Origin: CAZUXY01 sp964624235
Lineage (GTDB): Bacteria; Spirochaetota; UBA4802; UBA5368
NCBI GenBank assembly: GCA_964624235.1
Contig: CAZUXY010000006.1
Span: 26,826-90,825 of the forward strand
DNA length: 64,000 bases
Direction of reading: 5' to 3'
Made by a program: the position numbers and the translations under genes
Notes under the pieces: generated by a model
Database searches by the model: none
Told to the model about the DNA's origin: nothing
The model's input: the letters and a program-made list of their open reading frames with translations, nothing else
Part shown: piece by piece, positions 1-9,058 of the stretch
Position numbering within the stretch: position 1 is the first letter of the stretch
How the letters are laid out: each line of letters begins with the position of its first letter

Positions 1-442
1 CATGGGATCCATAGTGGTGCGCTATTACTTCGCCCATTACCGTCCGCTGGGCAAAGGGAGGGTGGTGATGATAGCCCCCCCGAACCGGGGCTCCTTTCTC
101 GCCACCTATATGCATCAATGGCCGCCTTACCGATGGTTTTTCGGGGCGGCCGGGCAGCAACTCACCCGCATGCCCGACGCTCTCCCCAGCACGCTGCCGG
201 CCCCGAAGGGGGATTTCGGCATTATCGCCGGCGGCCTGGGAAACAACCGGGGTTTCAATCCCTTCATTCCCGGGGACAACGATATGACCGTCGCGGTGGA
301 AGAAACCTATCTTCCCGGCATGAAGGATTTCGTGCTCATAAAGGCCCAGCATTCGATGCTGCTGTATAAAAAGCAGTCCATTGCGAACATCATCTCTTTT
401 CTGGAACACGGACGGTTCATTCACGAAAAGAAGCAGGAATAG
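1..442 (+). CDS. alpha/beta hydrolase (lipase/thioesterase-like), 5' truncated by window edge
   Basis: The frame is open at the left edge. Its first visible residues, MGSIVVRYY, look like the tail of a nucleophile elbow (GHSMG-x-I-V-x-R) whose serine lies just outside the window. A candidate catalytic Asp lies in FIPGDNDMTVAVEETYL (about residues 88-104) and a candidate catalytic His in KAQHSMLLYKK (about 114-124), in the order expected for the fold. The spacing resembles small triacylglycerol-lipase or acyltransferase-like hydrolases. The substrate is unknown. The gene converges on the metallophosphoesterase gene. A small hairpin, CCACG-TTC-CGTGG (447-459), lies between the two stops but has no U-tract. 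Confidence 0.75.
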   Translation, partial: MGSIVVRYYFAHYRPLGKGRVVMIAPPNRGSFLATYMHQWPPYRWFFGAAGQQLTRMPDALPSTLPAPKGDFGIIAGGLGNNRGFNPFIPGDNDMTVAVEETYLPGMKDFVLIKAQHSMLLYKKQSIANIISFLEHGRFIHEKKQE

Positions 443-464
443 ATCCCCACGTTCCGTGGTTCAC

Positions 465-1097
465 TTATCGCAGCGTAATACATTCCACCTCGTCACGGTC
501 GAAGACGAGCGCGTATCCCTCGATAAGGGCGCCGCAGGTAATTACATATCTGAACTCCGCATCCAGCCGCAGCCGGTCCCCCGGCCGCATAACCCCTCCG
601 CTGATGCACGATTCCCGAAAAGAATAGTATTCAGGGCTGTGGCTGTGGCCGCGGAAGATCACGCGGTAATCGGTGCCCGAAAACATCAGCCTGCGGTCCT
701 CGTCTTCGACGACCCGCATAAGCGCGGAGTTTCCCATCCAGGAGTAAAACGGAAGCGAATGGGTGAAGGCAACGGTACCCCATTCCAGCAGGGGCGGCAG
801 GGACCTCAGGTATTCGATGGAGGGAGGACTCACCACGGAACTCCGGCCGCCGTTGTGATTCACCACGATAATATGGTCATTGTTCCCTTTCACACCCGTG
901 ACGCGGTGGTCGCGCATAAGGGCAACACACTGATCGGCGGTTGAGGGATTGCCTGAATCACAGATATCACCGAGGTGAAAGAGGCGTTCGCATCCTTTCG
1001 ACCTGAGGAGTTCAATCCCGCGATGCAGGGATTCGCAATCGCCGTGACTGTCCGCCATGATACCGGAGGGGTTGTGTAATTCCATGGGTCCCGTCAT
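465..1097 (-). CDS. calcineurin-like metallophosphoesterase (YfcE/MJ0936-type)
   Basis: The protein is 210 aa with the ordered metal-binding motifs of the YfcE-type phosphodiesterase family: ADSHGD (about residues 15-20), LGDICD (about 42-47), KGNNDH where GNHD is usual (about 69-74), a THS block and GHSHS near residue 150. Family members hydrolyse phosphodiesters using two metal ions. The natural substrate cannot be read from sequence. The GNND variant keeps the Asn and Asp. Start choice is weak: the ATG at 1097 has AAGG almost abutting it, and a second in-frame ATG lies at 1085. Transcription is leftward, convergent with the partial hydrolase. Confidence 0.85.
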   Translation of the reverse strand: MTGPMELHNPSGIMADSHGDCESLHRGIELLRSKGCERLFHLGDICDSGNPSTADQCVALMRDHRVTGVKGNNDHIIVVNHNGGRSSVVSPPSIEYLRSLPPLLEWGTVAFTHSLPFYSWMGNSALMRVVEDEDRRLMFSGTDYRVIFRGHSHSPEYYSFRESCISGGVMRPGDRLRLDAEFRYVITCGALIEGYALVFDRDEVECITLR

Positions 1098-1201
1098 TCC
1101 TTAACCGCTGATGCGATACACTGAAGGCGCCGGCCGCCGGCGTACAGGGGACGCGAAACAACGCCGAAAAACGTGTCCCCCATGATCCCGCGGCCGGCCT
1201 C

Positions 1202-1223
1202 GGCGCCTGAACGGCGCCTTTTT
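1202..1223 (+). terminator. GGCGCC hairpin with T5 tract, rightward orientation
   Basis: GGCGCC (1202-1207), a 5-nt loop and GGCGCC (1213-1218) are followed by TTTTT. This is the form of an intrinsic terminator for rightward transcription, yet no rightward gene lies directly upstream. It sits just past the 3' end of the leftward CoA ligase, so it may block antisense read-through. Low confidence. Confidence 0.3.
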
Positions 1224-1227
1224 ATCG

Positions 1228-3126
1228 CTAATTACTCTTTACTCCCTCGTCATCCATGCTTTTCTTGATCTCTTCAAGGATCACCGGATCGTCGATGGTG
1301 GACGGTACCTTGTAATCTTCACCGTCGGCGATTTTACGCATGGTCCCCCTGAGTATCTTCCCCGAACGTGTCTTGGGCAGGCGCTTTACGACTATCGCCT
1401 GCTTGAAGGCCGCAACGGCGCCGATACGTTCACGCACCATCTGCACAAGTTCGGCCACGATCTGTTTCTGGTCCTTCGTAACCCCCGATTTCAGCACCAC
1501 GAAACCCAGGGGAAGCTGCCCCTTGAAAGAGTCGGCCATGCCGATAACGGCGCATTCGGCGACGTCGGGATGCATCGCGATCACCTCTTCCATCGCGCCG
1601 GTGGAGAGGCGATGGCCGGCGACATTAATCACGTCGTCGACGCGACCCATAATGAATATATAACCGTCCTTGTCATAATAGCCGCCGTCGCCGGTGAAGT
1701 AATAACCGGGAAACATCTCGAGATACGATTCCTTGAATTTTTCATCGTTTTTCCACAGTGTGGGAAGAGTGCCGGGCGGCAGCGGGAGTTTGATCGCCAC
1801 TATTCCCTCGGTTTCCCGTCCCAGGACCTTTCCGTCGCTGTCCAGTATCTCCACCTGATAGCCCGGCGCCGGCTTGGTGGGCGAGCCCGGCTTGATGTCG
1901 AGGGGTTCTAGACCCATACAGTTGGCGGCTATTGCCCATCCCGTTTCCGTCTGCCACCAGTGGTCGATGACGGGTTTTTTCAGCATTTCAGACGCCCAGT
2001 GGTAGGTATCCGGATCAAGCCGCTCACCGGCCAGGAACAGGTATTTGAACCCCGAGAGGTCGTATTTTTTCAGATATTCACCCTTCGGGTCCTCCTTCTT
2101 GATGGCCCTGAAGGCTGTCGGCGCGGTAAAGAGCGCTTTCACCTTATGCTCTGAGATGATTCTCCAGAACACACCCGGGTCAGGTGTGCCGACCGGCTTC
2201 CCCTCGAACATGATCGTGGTACAGCCGTAAAGAAGGGGTGCATATATGATATAGGAATGCCCGACCACCCAGCCTACGTCGGAAGCCGCCCAGTACACAT
2301 CGCCCGGTTCCACACCGTAAATATGCTTCATGGTCCACTTCAGGGCGACGGCATGGCCGCCGTTGTCCCGAACCACACCCTTGGGTATCCCGGTCGTGCC
2401 CGAGGTATAGAGAATATAAAGCGGGTCTGTCGCCTGAACCGGCACGCAGTCAGACGGTTTCGCGTTCTTCATCAGTTCGCTCCAGTCGAAATCCCGTCCC
2501 TTGATGAGAGGCGCCTGCGCCTGAGGACGCTGGAAAATAACGCATTTCTGCGGTTTATGCGCCGCGATCTCAATGGCCTTGTCGAGCAGGGGTTTGTATT
2601 CAATCACCTTTTTACCTTCAACGCCGTTTGACGCAGAGATCATGATGACCGGCTTCGCGTCGTCGATCCTTATGGCCAGTTCATTGGGAGCGAAACCGCC
2701 GAATACCACCGAGTGCACGGCGCCTATACGCGCGCAGGCAAGCATGGCTATTGCCGCTTCGGGAATCATGGGCATGTATATGATCACCGTATCCCCTTTT
2801 TTCACTCCCAGGGAAGTGAGTACTCCGCCGAACTTCGAGACCTCGTCGAGGAGTTGCCGGTAGGTATATTTCTTCACCGTACCGGTTACAGGACTGTCAT
2901 AGACCAGGGCAAGCTGATCCGCCCTGCCGTTCTGAACATGGTAATCCACTGCGTTGAAACAGGTATTCATTTCACCGCCGATAAACCAGCGGTAAAAAGG
3001 AGCATTTGAATCGTCCAGGACACTGGTATATGGTTTATACCACTGCACCTCCTGGGCGGCCTTCCCCCAGAATTGCGCCGGATTTTTGACTGACTCCTCG
3101 TATGCCTTCTGATAACTGCCTGCCAT
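1228..3126 (-). CDS. propionate/acetate-CoA ligase, AMP-forming (PrpE/ACSS3-like)
   Basis: This is an AMP-forming short-chain acyl-CoA synthetase of about 632 aa. The N-terminal block has FWGKAAQEVQWYKPYTSVLDDSN, then FNAVDYHV, which reads closer to propionyl-CoA synthetase PrpE/ACSS3 than to Acs. The ATP P-loop YTSGTTGIPKG, the YFTGDGGYYD adenylation motif and the C-terminal catalytic lysine region RSGKILRGTMRKI are present. The longest frame reaches 3171. AGGAGGT at 3133-3139 stands 3 nt before the ATG at 3129 and 6 nt before the ATG at 3126, so 3126 is preferred. The gene is monocistronic, with a promoter and a candidate operator upstream (3258-3292). The product feeds propionyl- or acetyl-CoA into the CoA metabolism encoded nearby. 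Confidence 0.9.
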   Translation of the reverse strand: MAGSYQKAYEESVKNPAQFWGKAAQEVQWYKPYTSVLDDSNAPFYRWFIGGEMNTCFNAVDYHVQNGRADQLALVYDSPVTGTVKKYTYRQLLDEVSKFGGVLTSLGVKKGDTVIIYMPMIPEAAIAMLACARIGAVHSVVFGGFAPNELAIRIDDAKPVIMISASNGVEGKKVIEYKPLLDKAIEIAAHKPQKCVIFQRPQAQAPLIKGRDFDWSELMKNAKPSDCVPVQATDPLYILYTSGTTGIPKGVVRDNGGHAVALKWTMKHIYGVEPGDVYWAASDVGWVVGHSYIIYAPLLYGCTTIMFEGKPVGTPDPGVFWRIISEHKVKALFTAPTAFRAIKKEDPKGEYLKKYDLSGFKYLFLAGERLDPDTYHWASEMLKKPVIDHWWQTETGWAIAANCMGLEPLDIKPGSPTKPAPGYQVEILDSDGKVLGRETEGIVAIKLPLPPGTLPTLWKNDEKFKESYLEMFPGYYFTGDGGYYDKDGYIFIMGRVDDVINVAGHRLSTGAMEEVIAMHPDVAECAVIGMADSFKGQLPLGFVVLKSGVTKDQKQIVAELVQMVRERIGAVAAFKQAIVVKRLPKTRSGKILRGTMRKIADGEDYKVPSTIDDPVILEEIKKSMDDEGVKSN

Positions 3127-3257
3127 CATCGACCTCCTGAAATATGTGTAAATCTGCGTTGGATTTTGCAACTCCCGCGTGCAAGTCCCGTCACCGGTCA
3201 GGTATATCCCGTATGCGGTAGCTGGAAACTTGTTAATACTATATTATCATGAAAATG

Positions 3258-3292
3258 TAGTAATATAATTTTACAGCATGATAAATTGTCAA
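3258..3292 (-). promoter_or_regulatory. promoter of the CoA ligase with candidate TTGTAATA-type operator
   Basis: On the minus strand TTGACA (3292-3287) is followed after 18-19 nt by an AT-rich -10 (TTATAT/TATATT). The 19-bp stretch at 3258-3276 resembles the perfect palindrome at 36548-36566: 14 of 19 positions match by eye. It overlaps the -10. An outer inverted repeat, TTATCATG (3244-3251) and CATGATAA (3277-3284), brackets it. Inference only. Confidence 0.4.
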
Positions 3293-3448
3293 TATATTTG
3301 TGCGATGACATGAACAATATCACGGTTATATAAACGGACGCGGCAAAAGAGCGCTTGACGCCGAACCTCCACGTCGAATATATCTATTCCGACTCTCAAC
3401 AACGCGTTCATAAAAAACCGGTGCAGCGGAAAAATCCCTTAAACGCCA

Positions 3449-4345
3449 ATGATACGCATACATAACCTCGTTAAAAATTTTGACGGTGTTGCGGCCCTCA
3501 GGGGAGTGACTCTGGAAATAAAAAAAGGGGAACTCTTCGCCTATCTCGGCCCCAACGGTTCTGGCAAAACCACCACCATCAGGATACTGACCGGTATCTC
3601 CAGACCCGATTCGGGCGAAGCCCTGGTCGGGGGATTTCACATGGAAAGGGAACCACTGGAGGCAAAGCGTCGAATGGGACTGGTCCCTCAAACGATTAAT
3701 CTCGACCAGGAACTTACCGTAAGGGAAAACCTGGATATACACGGCAGGCTGTTCGGAATGAAGGGGACCGAACGCGTGCGCCGCATAAAAGAGATGTTGG
3801 GGTATATCGACCTCGACGACCGCGGGGAAAGCCTGGTTCGGCAATTGTCGGGGGGGATGAAGCGCCGTGTGATGATCGCCCGCGCCCTCATGCATTCCCC
3901 CGGTGTGCTCTTTCTTGATGAACCGACGGTGGGACTTGATCCCGTGGTCCGTCGCCGTATCTGGTCGCTGATCAAGAAAATCCAGAGCGACGGTACAACC
4001 GTGTTTCTCACCACCCACTATATCGAAGAGGCCGAATTCCTTGCCGACCGGGTCGCTTTTCTCGACCGCGGCCGGATAGTCAATGTCGATGTTCCCCGTA
4101 ACCTTATCAGAGGTGTCGGCGGTTGGGCCGTAGACCTTATTAAAGAAGGGGAGCTGCACACCAGCTATTTCAGGTCCCGTGAGGACGCACGCCGCTTTCT
4201 AAAAAACCGCACCTCATCTTACACGATACGAAGGGCGAATCTTGAAGACGCCTTTGTTTCCGCCACCGGCAGCAAGATCGGCGGCAACGGTATTCCTGCC
4301 GAATCATTAACTGAACTTAATTCCGAAAGTGAGCAGCCGTCATGA
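3449..4345 (+). CDS. ABC transporter ATP-binding protein (ABC-2 / DrrA-like)
   Basis: The protein is 298 aa with Walker A GPNGSGKT (residues 34-41), Q-loop Q81, signature LSGGMKRR (133-140), Walker B VLFLDEPT (153-160), D-loop GLDP and switch His in TTHYIEEAE. The C-terminal tail of about 80 aa after residue 215 is typical of DrrA/NatA-type exporters. It pairs with the membrane protein that overlaps its stop by 4 nt (ATGA). The cargo is unknown: DrrAB-like systems export drugs, lipids or polysaccharides. No good Shine-Dalgarno precedes the ATG. Confidence 0.93.
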   Translation: MIRIHNLVKNFDGVAALRGVTLEIKKGELFAYLGPNGSGKTTTIRILTGISRPDSGEALVGGFHMEREPLEAKRRMGLVPQTINLDQELTVRENLDIHGRLFGMKGTERVRRIKEMLGYIDLDDRGESLVRQLSGGMKRRVMIARALMHSPGVLFLDEPTVGLDPVVRRRIWSLIKKIQSDGTTVFLTTHYIEEAEFLADRVAFLDRGRIVNVDVPRNLIRGVGGWAVDLIKEGELHTSYFRSREDARRFLKNRTSSYTIRRANLEDAFVSATGSKIGGNGIPAESLTELNSESEQPS

Positions 4346-5076
4346 GGGGATGGTTCGCCGTGTTCATAAGGGAAATGCTGATCCTCAGGAGAAAACTGAA
4401 ACGCCAGCTCGCGTCCATGTCGGTATCTCCCGTGCTCTATCTGATCGCCTTCGGGTTCGGCATAGGAGGAGGGGTGTCGGTAGGAGGAAGGCCGTATCTG
4501 GATTTCCTGCTGCCGGGCCTTGCGGCAATGAGCGGCATGATACACGCCTTCTCCATAGGTTCGGAAATCAATATCGCCCGCTTTTACTGGAGGATCTTCG
4601 AGGAAATCCAGGCATCACCGGTGAGCGAGGCCGCCTACGTAACCGGTGAGGTGCTTGCGGGCATCACCAGGGCGCTGATCGCAACCGCCATAATCATAGT
4701 GATAGGCCTGGTGTCCGGAACCTGTCTCAATTACGGTCCGCTTTTCTGGATGATGGTGCTGCTGAATGCCTTTCTGTTCTCCTCCCTGGCGGTGGGTCTT
4801 GCCATGATGGTGCGTTCCCACGCGGATCAGGCGCTGCTGACCAGTTTCATCATAACGCCGATGGCCTTCCTCGGGGGTACGTTTTTCCCCACGGAGCAGA
4901 TGCCGGTGTGGATCCAGGGGGCCCTTTCGCTGCTCCCGCTGACCCATGCCTCGCTGGCTATACGCGCCGCCGCGCTGGATAGCCCCTTCCCGTTGTACTC
5001 CTGTGCACTGCTGATGCTGCTGGGGGGTATTGTATTTGCGGGTGCGGTACGTGCGGTCAGAAAAGCCCGTGATTGA
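4342..5076 (+). CDS. ABC-2 type transporter permease
   Basis: The protein is 244 aa with a short cytoplasmic N-terminus, then about six hydrophobic helices (first near residues 29-50, last near 215-235) and the ABC-2 pattern in which the C-terminal half carries GGTFFPTEQMPVWIQ before the final helices. This block between helices 5 and 6 is common in DrrB/NodJ-type permeases. The ATG overlaps the stop of the ATPase gene, so the two are translationally coupled and should form one exporter with two copies of each. There is no adaptor or substrate gene nearby to indicate the cargo. Confidence 0.92.
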   Translation: MRGWFAVFIREMLILRRKLKRQLASMSVSPVLYLIAFGFGIGGGVSVGGRPYLDFLLPGLAAMSGMIHAFSIGSEINIARFYWRIFEEIQASPVSEAAYVTGEVLAGITRALIATAIIIVIGLVSGTCLNYGPLFWMMVLLNAFLFSSLAVGLAMMVRSHADQALLTSFIITPMAFLGGTFFPTEQMPVWIQGALSLLPLTHASLAIRAAALDSPFPLYSCALLMLLGGIVFAGAVRAVRKARD

Positions 5077-5088
5077 TCGAATAAAATC

Positions 5089-5114
5089 CAGGGGCGTTGA
5101 ACCGCACGCCCCTG
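5089..5114 (-). terminator. intrinsic terminator between convergent ABC permease and NMO-family genes
   Basis: CAGGGGCGT (5089-5097) pairs with ACGCCCCTG (5106-5114) around an 8-nt loop. On the minus strand it is followed by GGATTTTATTC, so it mainly serves the leftward gene ending at 5140. It may act in both directions. Confidence 0.65.
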
Positions 5115-5139
5115 AATCCACAGGAGTAAAGCTTCAGGA

Positions 5140-6123
5140 TCAGAATTTTTTTGAAACCCTGGCAAGTTGCTCCTGTGCCTCTTTCACCATGCCGTCCAGC
5201 AGAGCTTTACAGGTAAGGACGTCATGGATCAGTCCGATAGACTGCCCAACCATCATGGGGGCAACTTCGACATCTCCCTCTTCCCATGCCCGCTTCATGC
5301 GCTCACCGGCGATCAGGGGATATAGGTCCTCGAAACGCCCGCCCTTCTCTTCTATCTCGCAGATTTCCTTGACCACCTGGTTCTTCAGCGCCCTGCCCTG
5401 CAGGTGTAAAGATTTGCATATGAGGGTGGTATCGTTTTCCTGACGTTTTACTATTTCGTTCTTTATGTTGTCGTGGACCACGCACTCCTTGGTCGCCATA
5501 AACCTGCTGGCCATCATGACCCCTTCGGCGCCCAGTATGAGGGCGGCCGCCAGGGATTTACCGTTGGCGATACCGCCGACCGTAACCACCGGAATCTTCA
5601 CCGCTTCGACTATCCTGGGCGTGAGCACCATGGTGGTCACATCGTCATTGAGAGGATGCCCTCCTTCCTCGATACCGGCGGCATAGATGCCGTCATACCC
5701 GGCTTTCTCGGCGTGCACCGCGTGTCGTACCGATCCCACCTTGTGAAAGAGTTTCACGCCGGCCTTTTTAGCCATTTCGACCGCCTGGGGTCCCGCCGCC
5801 TTGTCGATAGGCGCGCCTGATACCTCTATGCCCGCGATTTTTTCCTCGGCGCACACCCTCAGGTACATCTGGTGGTGTTCCGCGGTGATGCGCACCGACG
5901 GGAGGATGGTAAGCCCTATCATGAATGGTTTGTCGGTGAGTTTACGGGTCTGACGAATGGCGTTGCGGAAATCGTCCTCTGTTTCGTAATTCCCGGCGGT
6001 AAGGTTCCCCATGCCCCCCGCATTGGAGATAGCGGCACAGAGCTCGGGCTTGCATATCCATTGCATCGCCCCGCAGATTATGGGGTACTTCACGCCGAAC
6101 ATCTGGGTAATCGCTGTTTTCAT
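5140..6123 (-). CDS. NMO/2-nitropropane-dioxygenase-family flavoprotein (FabK-like)
   Basis: The protein is 327 aa, a TIM-barrel flavoprotein of the nitronate monooxygenase/enoyl-ACP reductase II family. It shows an N-terminal P-I-I-C-G-A-M-Q block, SNAGGMGNLTAGN (about residues 33-45), KVGSVRHA, the EEGGHPL segment with the conserved His, the FMN-phosphate region TVGGIANGKSLAAALILGAEGV, and MMASRF. Family members oxidise nitronates or reduce enoyl thioesters with FMN. The neighbourhood of acyl-CoA genes favours an enoyl- or acyl-thioester substrate. It is clearly paralogous to the protein at 37731-38729, about two-thirds identical by eye. Start supported by GAGGAG about 6 nt upstream of the ATG. 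Confidence 0.88.
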   Translation of the reverse strand: MKTAITQMFGVKYPIICGAMQWICKPELCAAISNAGGMGNLTAGNYETEDDFRNAIRQTRKLTDKPFMIGLTILPSVRITAEHHQMYLRVCAEEKIAGIEVSGAPIDKAAGPQAVEMAKKAGVKLFHKVGSVRHAVHAEKAGYDGIYAAGIEEGGHPLNDDVTTMVLTPRIVEAVKIPVVTVGGIANGKSLAAALILGAEGVMMASRFMATKECVVHDNIKNEIVKRQENDTTLICKSLHLQGRALKNQVVKEICEIEEKGGRFEDLYPLIAGERMKRAWEEGDVEVAPMMVGQSIGLIHDVLTCKALLDGMVKEAQEQLARVSKKF

Positions 6124-6211
6124 GAAATTTCTCCTCGTTAAAGTTTTCGTTTACATTACATTGCTCTTGCCCGGTAAAATGAAACGCAATGGTCAGTTTT
6201 TATGCCATAGA

Positions 6212-6296
6212 GGCACGGAGCTTCAATAACACCGGGAAAAGTTTCCCCTGCCGCATTACCAGACAATCCTCGGTGACTCTGTGCCGCCGTGGCGGC
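6212..6296. repeat. inverted-repeat structure in the 5.1/6.4 kb intergenic gap
   Basis: GGCACGGAG (6212-6220) is complementary to CTCTGTGCC (6277-6285) apart from one G-T wobble. A compact GCCGCC-GT-GGCGGC hairpin overlaps at 6283-6296. The 230-bp gap otherwise holds no gene I can support. It could be a structured 3' region of the reductase transcript or a dispersed palindromic element. No second copy was noticed in this window. Confidence 0.4.
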
Positions 6297-6353
6297 TCGC
6301 CTACAGGAGTTCTTACACACATTGTTTTTCGATGTCACCCCGCGTCTTTTCCC

Positions 6354-7517
6354 TTAGAGCAGTATTTCGCAATCCTCCAGCGGATATGACACACACGAAT
6401 GTATATAACCGAACTGCCGGTCCGATTTCCTTACCGGCGTCCCCTGGGGCTGAAACACCTTTCCCGACACCAGTTTAAGCCGGCACATGCTGCATTCACC
6501 TGAACGGCAAAGGCTCGGTACGACGATACCGTTTTTCTCCAGGGTGGTCAGTACCGATTCCGCTGCCGCGGCTTTCAGCGTCCCGGTCTTTTTGCCCTTT
6601 ACTTTCAATGAAAATACCGCGTTCTTCGCTACTCCTTTCGGCCATCCGGGATATTCCCATATATGCAGCGGAGCTCCGAACATCTCACGGCGTATTTTCC
6701 GCCGCGGTATGTCCAGTCCCTGCAGTTCAGGCAGGCAGAAGTCGTACATCCCCTGGGGACCGCAAATATAGAAGGTTTTATCGTCCCATTTTTTCAACAC
6801 ATCCTTGAGAAGGTCCGCGCCGATAAACCCGCACTTTCCCGCATACCCTTTTGACGGTTTCTCGATTACGGGTATATATGAAATGTTCGGTGCTTTGGAT
6901 GAGAGCCTTTTCAGTTCATCATCAAAAATCACATCATCGGTGCTGCGGTTTCCGTAAAAAAGGTACACCCTGCGGTCCAGACCGCGTTCGGCGATTTCCC
7001 TGATCATGCTCATAAAGGGAGTGATTCCGCTGCCGCCGGCAATGAAAACCGACGTATTTTCATGAATGATCGGGTTATAATAAAAACAACCGGCCGGCCC
7101 CGAGGTCTCGATAATATCGCCGGTTTTAATCCCATCCAGCAGGTAATTGGAAACCAGTCCCTTTTCGACCCTGCGCACCGTGATATCGTAATAGGCGGTC
7201 TGGTTCGGAGGAGAAGCGATACTGTAGGGACGGCTGGTGGTTATATTGCCGACCTGGAGGAAAAAAGTAATGTATTGACCGGCGATAAACGGCGGAAGGG
7301 ACCGATCTATCGCGCAAAGCCTCAGGGTCCGGGCCGAAGGCGTTTCAGTAATGATATCGTTAATCCGCAGCTTCATCCTGGACGGGTGCAGCATGTCGAT
7401 GTATTTCGCCACCTCTCCTCTTTCCAGGCTGTAGTCGCGTCCGTATCGCCGTGCCACCTCCGTTTCACGCAGTACTTCATCATAACGATCCAGCTGTTTT
7501 ACGTGTTCTTCTTTCAT
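6354..7517 (-). CDS. ferredoxin-NAD(P)H reductase-like protein with C-terminal 2Fe-2S domain
   Basis: The protein is 387 aa. After a charged extension of about 50 residues comes an FAD domain (RPYSIAS, 96-102), an NAD(P) domain (GGSGITPFMS, 161-170; CGPQGMYDF, 252-260) and a plant-type ferredoxin domain with C337-x4-C342-x2-C345-x29-C375. This is the layout of oxygenase and acyl-CoA epoxidase reductases and of Hmp-type electron donors: NAD(P)H to FAD to 2Fe-2S to partner. No oxygenase lies beside it. It starts 11 nt downstream of the CrtI-like flavoprotein, so that protein or an NMO-family enzyme may be the partner. GGAGGGCGCC precedes the ATG. Confidence 0.9.
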   Translation of the reverse strand: MKEEHVKQLDRYDEVLRETEVARRYGRDYSLERGEVAKYIDMLHPSRMKLRINDIITETPSARTLRLCAIDRSLPPFIAGQYITFFLQVGNITTSRPYSIASPPNQTAYYDITVRRVEKGLVSNYLLDGIKTGDIIETSGPAGCFYYNPIIHENTSVFIAGGSGITPFMSMIREIAERGLDRRVYLFYGNRSTDDVIFDDELKRLSSKAPNISYIPVIEKPSKGYAGKCGFIGADLLKDVLKKWDDKTFYICGPQGMYDFCLPELQGLDIPRRKIRREMFGAPLHIWEYPGWPKGVAKNAVFSLKVKGKKTGTLKAAAAESVLTTLEKNGIVVPSLCRSGECSMCRLKLVSGKVFQPQGTPVRKSDRQFGYIHSCVSYPLEDCEILL

Positions 7518-7528
7518 GGCGCCCTCCT

Positions 7529-9025
7529 TCAGCCCTTCATTTCCCTGATCACCGCCCGGCCCGCCGCGACTCCGGATTCAAGTGTGGGCTGGAAACCGGG
7601 ATATCCCATCCATGCGCCCGCGCCGTAAAGCCCTTTGATATGGGAGACCGGCGGAACAAATATGTTCGAGTCTTTCGCGAAATGATCAAAACCGTAAATG
7701 GCGCCCCAGGGATGTCCCAGATACCGCAGGTGAGTAAGCGGCGTGGAAATCTCCATTTCCTCAATATGGCTGCGCAGTTTCGGGTACGCCCGTTCGGCCA
7801 GGGAGAGCATACGCTCTCCCATCATGAACTTTGTTTCGGCATACCGGGCGGGAGGCACCCTCAGCCATGCATCGCCGTATTTCAGTGTTACGAGGGTGAT
7901 CTGACAGGTGCCCGGAGGCGAAAAGTCGGGCATAATAAGATCGTAACAGGTCATCATTATGAAGTCATCGTCGCTGATGTCCACCACCTTCATTTTTTCG
8001 TAAGCCCGGTCCACATCGGTTCTGTAGCCTATGAAGTGCGTCGATTCAGGGATATCCAGTTCTTCGGGAGTGGCGTCCATCCCCAGGTATAAACAGAATC
8101 CCGACTGGCTGATGGTGCTCTGTCTGAACTCGCCGATCACGCTTTCGGGCACATGCTCCCTGTCGATGAGTTCCATATAAGTGGAAATCTTCGAAGCGTT
8201 CGATATGACAAAACCGGTGCTGATCTCGTCACCGTCTTCGGTTATCACTCCCCGGACGGCGCCGTCTTTGACGATTATTTTCTTCGCACCGCAGTTGTAC
8301 TGGATGGTGCTCCCCGCCGTTAGAACAGCGTCGGCGATGGCGTTGGACATGGCCTGTGATCCCCCCTTCAGGTGATAGGGCTTGAACTCCATGTAGCCGA
8401 ACAGGAGCGCCGCCATATCGTTGAACGCAAGGTACCGCGGCGGGAGCCCCATGTATCCCCAGTAGGGCGAGATGACGAACTTGAGCATGGGGTCCTTGAA
8501 ATATTCATCAAGCACCTCCTGGGTGTTCCGAAGGGCGTATTTGAAAAATCTGGGGTACTTTTCCCTGCTGGTATCAGGGTCGTTCATGTAAAAGGCGCTG
8601 ATAACCTCCATGAAATACGCCTTTACAAAGTCGAAGAAATTTTTAATTGCCTCTTTCTCTTTCGGGAAGTGCTGCTGCAGGGTTGCTATGGTCTCATTCC
8701 ACTCCGGACGCAGTGTGATATCGATGCGGTCGGCTACCGTTATGCGGTAAAGGTCGGTCATGGGCACGAACTCCAGCTTGTCCATCACGCCCAGCCGGTC
8801 CAGCAGCGCCCTCAGGGGCCCGGGGTATTCAGGGCTGCCGAGTCCGCTCAGCTGGTGCAGAGCAACCTCGAACTCAAACCGTCCCCGGCAGAAGCTGGTG
8901 GCGCATCCTCCGGGGATATTGTGGCGTTCCAGCACCAGCACTTTTATCCCCTTGCGGGCCAGATGCGCGGCAGCGGTAAGGCCGCCGTTACCCGCTCCTA
9001 TGACTACCACATCATAATCCGCCAT
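7529..9025 (-). CDS. FAD-dependent oxidoreductase, phytoene desaturase/retinol saturase-like
   Basis: The protein is 498 aa with an N-terminal dinucleotide fold, VVVIGAGNGGLTAAAHLARK (about residues 6-25), then LERHNIPGGCATSF, and a C-terminal FAD-contact block GLYGAGAWMGYPGFQPTLESGVAAGRAV. This is the CrtI/CrtN/RetSat/NAD(P)-FAD amino-oxidase-like superfamily. There is no carotenoid pathway in the window, so desaturation or saturation of another lipid or acyl group is as likely. The gene is followed at 11 nt by the ferredoxin reductase. A paralogue lies at 61480-62982. A perfect 19-bp palindrome upstream (9059-9077) suggests separate control from the acyl-CoA genes. Confidence 0.88.
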   Translation of the reverse strand: MADYDVVVIGAGNGGLTAAAHLARKGIKVLVLERHNIPGGCATSFCRGRFEFEVALHQLSGLGSPEYPGPLRALLDRLGVMDKLEFVPMTDLYRITVADRIDITLRPEWNETIATLQQHFPKEKEAIKNFFDFVKAYFMEVISAFYMNDPDTSREKYPRFFKYALRNTQEVLDEYFKDPMLKFVISPYWGYMGLPPRYLAFNDMAALLFGYMEFKPYHLKGGSQAMSNAIADAVLTAGSTIQYNCGAKKIIVKDGAVRGVITEDGDEISTGFVISNASKISTYMELIDREHVPESVIGEFRQSTISQSGFCLYLGMDATPEELDIPESTHFIGYRTDVDRAYEKMKVVDISDDDFIMMTCYDLIMPDFSPPGTCQITLVTLKYGDAWLRVPPARYAETKFMMGERMLSLAERAYPKLRSHIEEMEISTPLTHLRYLGHPWGAIYGFDHFAKDSNIFVPPVSHIKGLYGAGAWMGYPGFQPTLESGVAAGRAVIREMKG

Positions 9026-9058
9026 AGCGTGCCTCCTTACAGGTGAATAACTCCAAAG

